A DNA stretch of 64,000 bases, from NCBI RefSeq assembly GCF_000222485.1, contig NC_015914.1:5066001-5130000 (forward strand), read 5' to 3'. Each line of letters begins with the position of its first letter. The stretch's first letter is position 1. This DNA comes from Cyclobacterium marinum DSM 745 (GTDB lineage Bacteria > Bacteroidota > Bacteroidia > Cytophagales > Cyclobacteriaceae). Both the position numbers and the translations under genes were made by a program. The notes beneath the pieces were generated by a model. It saw nothing but the letters and a program-made list of their open reading frames with translations, did not search any database and had not been told where the DNA came from. Positions 54,994 through 61,324 of this stretch are shown in pieces.

Positions 54994-55545
54994 TTATTGA
55001 AGAGCTACAGGGATGGTAAAGGTAACATCGTCCCATTTGAAGTTTATCACTGCTCCTGGTCCGGAAGATTCTATAGCGATAGTAAAGGTCTCAACAATGG
55101 TAGAATTCTGTTCTACAGGTGCATTTACTGTCAATACATCTCGTTCATGGTCAGGTTCTGCTACACCAAAGAAGACATCAACTTCACTATTTAAAGTAAC
55201 CTTAAACACATCCGGTCCAGGAACTGCATACATTCTATAAGTACCCGCTTTTACCGGTTTTCCTCCAAATACGACATCTTTGTTAAAACTAATTTCTGTG
55301 GCAGCATTCGCACCTAACCTCCAATATTGGCCATATGGCTGTAAGGCATCATCTTCCTCTTTTCCAAAAATTAGTCGTCCTTTCTTTGAAGGCTGGCTGT
55401 AATCCACTGTGATTTCCAGTCCACCTTCATTGTATGTTGTAGTAGAGGGCGGGCTTACTGGTGTGGCGATAAATAAACCATAGATTACCCAAATAATAAA
55501 AATTAAAACAATTACACCTGCTCCAATTAAAATATTCTTTTTCAT
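54994..55545 (-). CDS. DUF2911 domain protein with N-terminal membrane anchor
   Basis: The 183-residue protein has an N-terminal helix (about 4-27, ILIGAGVIVLIFIIWVIYGLFIA) and the DUF2911 pattern: LEITVDYSQPSKKGRLIFG, LQPYGQYWRLGANAATEISFNKDVVFGGKPVKAGTYRMYAVPG and FTIAIESSGPGAVINFKWDDVTFTIPV. The domain is a periplasmic beta-sandwich of unknown role common in Bacteroidota. It heads a two-gene operon with the amidohydrolase and diverges from the small CxxC gene at 55742. Confidence 0.9.
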   Translation of the reverse strand: MKKNILIGAGVIVLIFIIWVIYGLFIATPVSPPSTTTYNEGGLEITVDYSQPSKKGRLIFGKEEDDALQPYGQYWRLGANAATEISFNKDVVFGGKPVKAGTYRMYAVPGPDVFKVTLNSEVDVFFGVAEPDHERDVLTVNAPVEQNSTIVETFTIAIESSGPGAVINFKWDDVTFTIPVALQ

Positions 55546-55691
55546 GATTGAGTTGTTTAGAATTTGAATTTACACAATTTTTATTGCTTTAGCGTTGGTT
55601 AAGCCACTATAATACTAGCTACAACTTTTTTAGCAGACAAACTTTTTAGTGGGGTTAAACAATAAATTTACTAAAAGAAAGCTAAACTTTA

Positions 55692-55714
55692 TTAATGCAA
55701 TAATGTTGCGTTAA
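55692..55714. promoter_or_regulatory. Candidate operator of the haem/metal locus
   Basis: A 23-base near-palindrome has arms TTAATGCAA and TTGCGTTAA (one mismatch) around TAATG. The TTG at 55706-55708 could act as a -33 element 20 bases before TACTTTTA (55729-55736), so a bound dimer would block the promoter. A Fur-family regulator (Fur or Zur) is the natural guess from the neighbouring genes. Confidence 0.45.
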
Positions 55715-55741
55715 AAATAAATTTATCCTACTTTTACAAAA

Positions 55742-56053
55742 GTGAAAATCAACAAACATATCGCAGCACTATACCTAGCAGCCTATTTTATGGTTTTGCC
55801 CTTGCTGTTTGGCATTTATACCAATGGCCATTCGCATTATAAAACTTCGGATAGGAAAGAGGCGATAACCATAGATTCCACAGTTGATTGTTCGCTTTGT
55901 GATTTATATGATAGTCAGACGGCGTATATTTATACGGCATTTTTTCCGGAAACGTATCTCCCAAATTCACTTTTCTATTCAGTTACGATCAATAATTTGA
56001 TTGGTGAAACTGGTCTGTACCATTTTCAAAGAGGACCTCCGATTATTTCTTAG
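55742..56053 (+). CDS. Small membrane-anchored or secreted CxxC protein
   Basis: The 103-residue protein starts with GTG at 55742. A hydrophobic segment (about 8-26, ALYLAAYFMVLPLLFGIY) acts as signal or anchor, followed by a His pair (His30, His32 in NGHSHY), a CxxC motif (Cys50-Ser-Leu-Cys53 in TVDCSLCDLYDSQ) and an RGPP tail. The His/Cys pattern would suit metal or haem binding, and the gene precedes a COG0523 GTPase, a haem-type receptor, HmuY and CobN/HmuS genes. I do not recognise the family. The proposed promoter would place the transcription start almost at the GTG, giving a leaderless transcript, so either start or promoter may be misplaced. Confidence 0.7.
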   Translation: MKINKHIAALYLAAYFMVLPLLFGIYTNGHSHYKTSDRKEAITIDSTVDCSLCDLYDSQTAYIYTAFFPETYLPNSLFYSVTINNLIGETGLYHFQRGPPIIS

Positions 56054-56551
56054 AAAAATACTTCTTTCCAATCATCCAAATTTGATTTTAGGCCTAACCC
56101 AGCTTAAAATTACAAATTCCTGAACTCCATTCTTAATGGAAAATGGATGCTTACTAAACCATTTCCAAAATGGATAATTATTCCCTAGAAGAGTAAGTCA
56201 TTCCTTTATTGAATGATTTGGTTTCCATGCTCAAGTGTTATTTAGTTTCTTCAATTGCAAAGGGCTTTTCAATTAAGAAAGCTATTCATCATACCTTTTC
56301 AATAGAAAATAAAGAATTCTTTATGCATTTGTATCTCAGCATAATAAGGAATGTAGAATAGTGAAGAGCTAAGGACTTGATACTTGTCGCCTATAATTCA
56401 ATTTTCAAATTATGGCTTATTGTGATCACCTGTGATTGGGTTTGGAATACGGAAAGAGATAATAATCACCATTGTATATCAAATTGTCTCAACATTGTAA
56501 AATGGCCTTAAATATTTATTGAAGCCCTTTTTATCAAGCATACAAGGAATC
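56054..56551. other. Non-coding gap upstream of the COG0523 GTPase gene
   Basis: About 500 bases without a credible gene. Small dyads are present (CCATTT/AAATGG near 56159-56173 and GTGATCAC at 56422-56429), but none is convincing as an operator. I see no cobalamin-riboswitch-like box. Confidence 0.55.
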
Positions 56552-57778
56552 ATGACCAACCGATTTAGTCAACTTAAAAAATTACCCGTCACCGTACTTA
56601 GTGGCTTTCTTGGTGCAGGAAAGACAACGCTACTCAACCATGTTCTTAATAATAGAGAAGGACTAAAAGTAGCTGTCATAGTAAATGACATGAGTGAGGT
56701 AAATATTGACGAAAAGTTAATAAGAAATGCAGGAATGCTTTCCAGAACCGAAGAAAAATTGGTAGAAATGAGTAATGGCTGTATTTGCTGTACGCTCAGA
56801 GAAGACCTTATGCTGGAGGTAGAAAAGCTCGCCAAGATGAATAAATTTGATTATTTACTAATTGAAAGCACAGGTATCTCTGAGCCTATTCCGGTAGCGC
56901 AAACATTTACTTTTGCCAGTGGAGAGGAGCTTTTGGATCTTACAAAATACAGTCACCTAGACACCATGGTAACTATGGTAGACGCTTGTAATTTTTTTAA
57001 AGATTTTGGCAGTGCAGAAAACATTTTTCAACGAAAAATGACCGACGATCCAGAGGATCAAAGATCTCTGGTCAATCTACTCACCGACCAAGTAGAATTT
57101 GCCAATGTATTGGTGGTAAATAAATTAGACTTGATTGACGAGAGTCAGTTGGGATTATTGAAAAACACCCTGCATAAACTTAATCCCACTGCTAAAATTA
57201 TATGTACTTCAAATGGAAAGATAGACCCCAAAGAAATACTCAATACCGGCCTTTTCGATTATGATTCTGCAGAAGAGGCAGCCGGTTGGCAGGTTGAGCT
57301 TGAGCGAGCTAAGGAAGGGGTAACCCATCAACCGGAAACAGAAGAATATGGAATAGGCTCTTTTGTATTTAGAGATCCCAGGCCATTTCATCCGGATAGG
57401 TTTCTTCAATACATCGGTCAGGATTTTCCCACCAGTATTATCCGAAGCAAAGGAATATTCTGGATGGCTTCCCGACCTGATAAGGCCATATTATGGAGCC
57501 AGGCAGGAGGTTCGCTTAAAGCAGAGACTTATGGTAGATGGTGGGCAGGACTTTCTACACTAGAAAGAGAAACCAATCCATTGTTTATAGAGAACAAAGC
57601 TTTTATCATGGAAAAATGGGACCAACAATGGGGAGATCGGATGATTGAGCTTGTGTTTATAGGGCAAGACATGGATAAGGGACAAATTACATCAGATTTA
57701 AGGAATTGTTTGCTAACTGACGATGAAGTAATGGCCTTGAATTCGGGAAAACAATATAATGATACCTGGCCAATTTAA
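56552..57778 (+). CDS. COG0523 (CobW-like, G3E) GTPase metal chaperone
   Basis: The protein has about 408 residues. Walker A GFLGAGKT (18-25), the metal-binding CxCC motif (Cys77, Cys79, Cys80 in [13 protein letters not shown]), [17 protein letters not shown] (Walker B region) and the base-recognition NKLD are present. The CobW C-terminal domain contains [15 protein letters not shown] and [18 protein letters not shown]. Such proteins insert or deliver Zn, Co or Fe to target enzymes. The ATG at 56552 (preceded by AAGGA) is preferred over a TTG at 56519. Followed by TonB receptor, HmuY and CobN/HmuS genes, it probably serves the chelatase-like enzyme or a zinc-limited variant of the pathway (inference). 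Confidence 0.9.
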   Translation: MTNRFSQLKKLPVTVLSGFLGAGKTTLLNHVLNNREGLKVAVIVNDMSEVNIDEKLIRNAGMLSRTEEKLVEMSNGCICCTLREDLMLEVEKLAKMNKFDYLLIESTGISEPIPVAQTFTFASGEELLDLTKYSHLDTMVTMVDACNFFKDFGSAENIFQRKMTDDPEDQRSLVNLLTDQVEFANVLVVNKLDLIDESQLGLLKNTLHKLNPTAKIICTSNGKIDPKEILNTGLFDYDSAEEAAGWQVELERAKEGVTHQPETEEYGIGSFVFRDPRPFHPDRFLQYIGQDFPTSIIRSKGIFWMASRPDKAILWSQAGGSLKAETYGRWWAGLSTLERETNPLFIENKAFIMEKWDQQWGDRMIELVFIGQDMDKGQITSDLRNCLLTDDEVMALNSGKQYNDTWPI

Positions 57779-57862
57779 AGGGATTCAAATGATTTACCTG
57801 ACATTTTCTAAACACCTGATGACTTATACCAAGAACTTAACCACCTCACAACTTCACATTCA

Positions 57863-60184
57863 ATGAATAAACCATTTACCCATTGGGCTTTAGCTGGCTT
57901 TTTATTTATCCTATTTATGGTTCCTTTGGACCTTTTGGGTCAGGGCAAAAGTACAACTTTAAAAGTGGTAGCTTCCAATGACCAACTACCTATTATAGGA
58001 GCAACCATTCAACTGTCCAACCTGGATTTTTCTGGAGGTTGGTTAACTGACGCCTCAGGAACTGCAGTATTGCCATTAGAAAAACCCTCTGAAATTTCCA
58101 TCAGTTTTTTAGGCTTTATAGGAACTAAAAAAATTGTTAATCCGGGTGAAACAATAACTGTAGTTTTAGAGGAAGATTTACTCGGTTTAAATGAGGTGGT
58201 GGTAACAGGTGCATTTGCACCCACCACCATGCAAAACTCCCTATATAAGGTAAAGAAATTTGATGCCGCACTGATCGAGGCAAGGGGAGCAGTTAACTTA
58301 AGTGACCTGTTACAAACACAGTTAAATCTTAAAACCATTCAAGATGATGTTTTGGGAACCAGGATTGTAATGCAGGGGATTTCCGGTCCCAATGTAAAAA
58401 TATTAATTGATGGAATTCCACTGGTGAATGGTACCGGTGGTGAATTTGATCTAAGTCAGATCAATATGAATAACGTGGAACGGGTCGAAATTGTGGAAGG
58501 GCCGCTCTCTGTTCAATACGGTACAAATGCTTTAGCCGGAACCATTAATATTATTACCAAAGCACATTCCGGAGAAGATTGGAGTGTGAATAGCAGTGTT
58601 TATTATGAAAGTGTAGGTCAATACAACACTGACTTTACCGTTGCAAAAGGTTGGGACAACACTTCCATAAGTATAGGTGGCTCTAGAAATCAATTCAATG
58701 GGTTTTCATCAACTGGCGAAAGGAAAAAAAATTGGGTTCCAAGAACCCAGTATCTAGCAAATGGGAAATTAAGAACGAAAATTCAAGATTTAAATTTGGT
58801 AGCAGCTGTGGATAAGTTATGGCAAAATTCCACTAGTCCTGGAAATGCTACCAGAGCCTTTAATAATAGGACCAATAAAATATCTGACATAGCCAACGAC
58901 AATTACAATAATACTGATCGCTTAAATGCCTCCTTTGTAATAGAGGGAAAGCTTTCAGAGAAAGGATATTTAAATTTAGTCAATGGCTATTCTTCATTTG
59001 AACAATCCAGTAGGAAATACCTTCAAGACATCATCGATGATATCAAGTGGCTAAGTTCAGATGCTGAAGATCATGATACCACCCACTTTGAGACTTTTAC
59101 ATTCAGAGGTACCTATGTCTATGGAAATACGGATAAAAAAGAAGGACTATATCTGACAACCGGCTATGAAGCTTCCCTTAATTATGCGGAAGGAGGAAGG
59201 ATAAGCGCTGAGGCCAAGGGCAACGTCAACGAATATGGTTTGTTTTCTGCTTTAGAAATTCCTTTAAGTAAAAAGTTTAAGGTACAACCTTCAGTACGTT
59301 ACACTTATAGCAATAGCTATGATACCCGTGAAATAAACTTTTTAAATGCAAACCTGCCATTACTTCCATCCTTAAATGTCATGTATACAAGGGATGAGAA
59401 TTTTGATTTTAGGTTATCTTATGGTCAAGGTTACCGAACACCATCTGTTCGTGAATTGTACTATGAATTTATTGATGCCAATCATTATATCGTTGGGAAC
59501 AAAAACCTAAGGCCTGAGGTAGGAAGCAATCTCAACGCTTCCGGAACTTTCAGGACGGAGATTTACGGTGCAAAGGCAGCACTTACTTCATCGCTATTCT
59601 TTTCTCGAATAGACAATAAAATTGATCTTATACAAATTGTTGACAGGGATAATTTACCTGATGAAGTTCCTAAAACAGTGCCTGTTGCCAGGGTTTATGA
59701 GAACATACCCAATTTCAAATCTTATGGAATAAACTTTACTGCAGAAATTGCTTGGCCCAGTGGTTTCCGTTTGAACCCTGGTTTGGGTTTACTTGCTCGT
59801 TCAGGAAGTGAAGCAGATGACCGGTTTTACAATAGCCTTGAAGCCAATATCAATGCCAGTCATTATTTAAAAAATTGGGATACCAAAATCAATCTTTTTT
59901 ACAAATACAATGGTCTCATATCTGAGTTTTCGAGAAACCAAGATGGAGAAATTGGAGTGCTGACTTTAGATCCTTATCAAACCTTAGACTTGAGCTTATC
60001 CAAACCATTAATGAATGGAAGAATTTTCACCACTTTAGGTGCAAAAAACCTATTCAATGTAACAGATATCAGCTTGCAAGGAGAGGGCTCTAAAGGTTTA
60101 GTATTGCAAACAGGAAGAGAAGCATTTTACCCTATCAGTTGGGGAAGAACAATATTCATTAAAATCAACTATTTAATCAATTAA
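57863..60184 (+). CDS. TonB-dependent haem-type receptor (HmuR-like)
   Basis: The 773-residue protein has a signal peptide (about 1-28, ending LLGQGK), a carboxypeptidase-like domain (about 29-110), a plug (VVVTGAFAPTTMQNSLYKVKKFDA...; GISGPNVKILIDGIPLVNGTGGEFDLSQINMNNVERVEIVEGPLSVQYGTNALAGTINIITK) and a barrel ending WGRTIFIKINYLIN. At about residues 523-545 it has YRTPSVRELYYEF...NHYIVGNKNLRPE, corresponding to the FRAP and NPNL boxes of haem receptors with a His between them. HmuY lies four bases downstream and a CobN/HmuS-like gene follows, the gene order of the Porphyromonas hmuYRS group. Haem import is likely; cobalamin or another metal tetrapyrrole is the main alternative. Confidence 0.87.
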   Translation: MNKPFTHWALAGFLFILFMVPLDLLGQGKSTTLKVVASNDQLPIIGATIQLSNLDFSGGWLTDASGTAVLPLEKPSEISISFLGFIGTKKIVNPGETITVVLEEDLLGLNEVVVTGAFAPTTMQNSLYKVKKFDAALIEARGAVNLSDLLQTQLNLKTIQDDVLGTRIVMQGISGPNVKILIDGIPLVNGTGGEFDLSQINMNNVERVEIVEGPLSVQYGTNALAGTINIITKAHSGEDWSVNSSVYYESVGQYNTDFTVAKGWDNTSISIGGSRNQFNGFSSTGERKKNWVPRTQYLANGKLRTKIQDLNLVAAVDKLWQNSTSPGNATRAFNNRTNKISDIANDNYNNTDRLNASFVIEGKLSEKGYLNLVNGYSSFEQSSRKYLQDIIDDIKWLSSDAEDHDTTHFETFTFRGTYVYGNTDKKEGLYLTTGYEASLNYAEGGRISAEAKGNVNEYGLFSALEIPLSKKFKVQPSVRYTYSNSYDTREINFLNANLPLLPSLNVMYTRDENFDFRLSYGQGYRTPSVRELYYEFIDANHYIVGNKNLRPEVGSNLNASGTFRTEIYGAKAALTSSLFFSRIDNKIDLIQIVDRDNLPDEVPKTVPVARVYENIPNFKSYGINFTAEIAWPSGFRLNPGLGLLARSGSEADDRFYNSLEANINASHYLKNWDTKINLFYKYNGLISEFSRNQDGEIGVLTLDPYQTLDLSLSKPLMNGRIFTTLGAKNLFNVTDISLQGEGSKGLVLQTGREAFYPISWGRTIFIKINYLIN

Positions 60185-60188
60185 AAAA

Positions 60189-61262
60189 ATGAAATCCTTA
60201 CAATTACTAGTTTTGGCGTGTTTTGCCATCTTTTTATTGACCAATTGCACAGAAAATGATCCAACTCCTCAGGTAGATGAAATCGAACTCGGAGCTACAT
60301 TAACAGCCTCTATGGGCTCAGATCTTTCTACGCAAGTATATGTTAACTTATCTGAAGGTATTTTAACCTCTGTTCCAGTCAATACTTGGGAAATTGCCTT
60401 TGAAAACAATGGTAACGCCATTAAAACCAATACCGCCAAGAAGGTGGCTGTTACTTATGTTGAAGGACAATCATTTGATGAAATAAGTTCTGATGCCGGG
60501 TTGGTTTATACCTATGATGCAGAGGACGGCGACCTGTCCAATACTGCATTGGCCGGTTGGGAAGTAAATGTACCGTTCATTCTAGACATGGGTATAGACC
60601 AAAATGGCAATACTTTGGGTAAAAAGAAAGTCATGATTACATCTCATACCGCTACGGGTGCCACATTACAGTTTGCCAACCTGGACGGTTCTGAATTTGG
60701 TAACACCGACCTTACTTTTGGCGAAGGTGATTTCACGTTTTATTCTCTTATCTCTCAAGAAACAGTAGAGGTGGAGCCGGAAAATTGGGACTTTGTGCTA
60801 ACTGGTGTTTCAGTTAGAACTGGAGCTCCTTGTATTGCCTTAGGAGGCGGTGCCATGCCCGGCATTAATTGTGATGTTTACCGTTTGTCTGCAGCAGCCT
60901 TAATCAATCATTATGATGGGGTAGAAGTAGCTGTAGATGACCCGTTTGCTTCTTTGGAGTTAAATGATGATCCGGAATCAGAGAAAAACTTAAAAACCAT
61001 TGAAGATAGCAATTTTAACTCACTCGGAATGAGTGACTTTTACAGCATTGGAAGTAGCACTTCCGGAGATGCTATTGGAAGATCATGGCTGCATATCCTA
61101 ACTCCCCACAGTTCCGGGGTATACAAAATATATGATTTTATCACTTATCTGGTCAAAGATCAAGATGGCCATTTTTATAAAGTTCGTTTTCTCGCATATA
61201 AGGGAGGTGAAAATGCTGAAAATGGCAATCCAACTTTTGAATATGAGCTAATAGAGGAATAG
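60189..61262 (+). CDS. HmuY-family haem-binding lipoprotein
   Basis: The 357-residue protein has a lipoprotein signal (LLVLACFAIFLLTNC, Cys20) and an all-beta HmuY domain: IELGATLTASMGSDLSTQVYVNLSEGILTSVPVNTWEIAFENNGNAIKTN near the start and WLHILTPHSSGVYKIYDFITYLVKDQDGHFYKVRFLAYKG at the end. It is longer than Porphyromonas HmuY (about 215 residues); the extra central part includes CIALGGGAMPGINC, whose two cysteines may form a disulfide. Surface HmuY takes haem from host or environmental proteins and passes it to HmuR, encoded four bases upstream. Confidence 0.85.
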   Translation: MKSLQLLVLACFAIFLLTNCTENDPTPQVDEIELGATLTASMGSDLSTQVYVNLSEGILTSVPVNTWEIAFENNGNAIKTNTAKKVAVTYVEGQSFDEISSDAGLVYTYDAEDGDLSNTALAGWEVNVPFILDMGIDQNGNTLGKKKVMITSHTATGATLQFANLDGSEFGNTDLTFGEGDFTFYSLISQETVEVEPENWDFVLTGVSVRTGAPCIALGGGAMPGINCDVYRLSAAALINHYDGVEVAVDDPFASLELNDDPESEKNLKTIEDSNFNSLGMSDFYSIGSSTSGDAIGRSWLHILTPHSSGVYKIYDFITYLVKDQDGHFYKVRFLAYKGGENAENGNPTFEYELIEE

Positions 61263-61280
61263 TATCATTTGAAAATTGGC

Positions 61281-61306
61281 CCTGACCTAAGAGCAATTAG
61301 GTCAGG
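61281..61306 (+). other. Intercistronic hairpin between hmuY-like and cobN-like genes
   Basis: CCTGACCTAA (61281-61290) and TTAGGTCAGG (61297-61306) form a perfect 10-bp stem with a 6-base loop, followed by TCTTTATG. The 62-base gap is otherwise empty. A partial terminator or processing site would make HmuY more abundant than the chelatase. Confidence 0.65.
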
Positions 61307-61324
61307 TCTTTATGATAATAATTT

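Noticed and set aside
56422..56429. GTGATCAC palindrome as a CRP-type site before the GTPase gene
   Set aside because: It lacks the TGTGA-N6-TCACA geometry and lies over 120 bases from the gene; an 8-base palindrome is expected by chance.
56054..56551. Cobalamin riboswitch in front of the CobW/CobN-type genes
   Set aside because: No B12-box-like conserved sequence or extended structure was visible, and the genes fit haem or metal use better than cobalamin synthesis.
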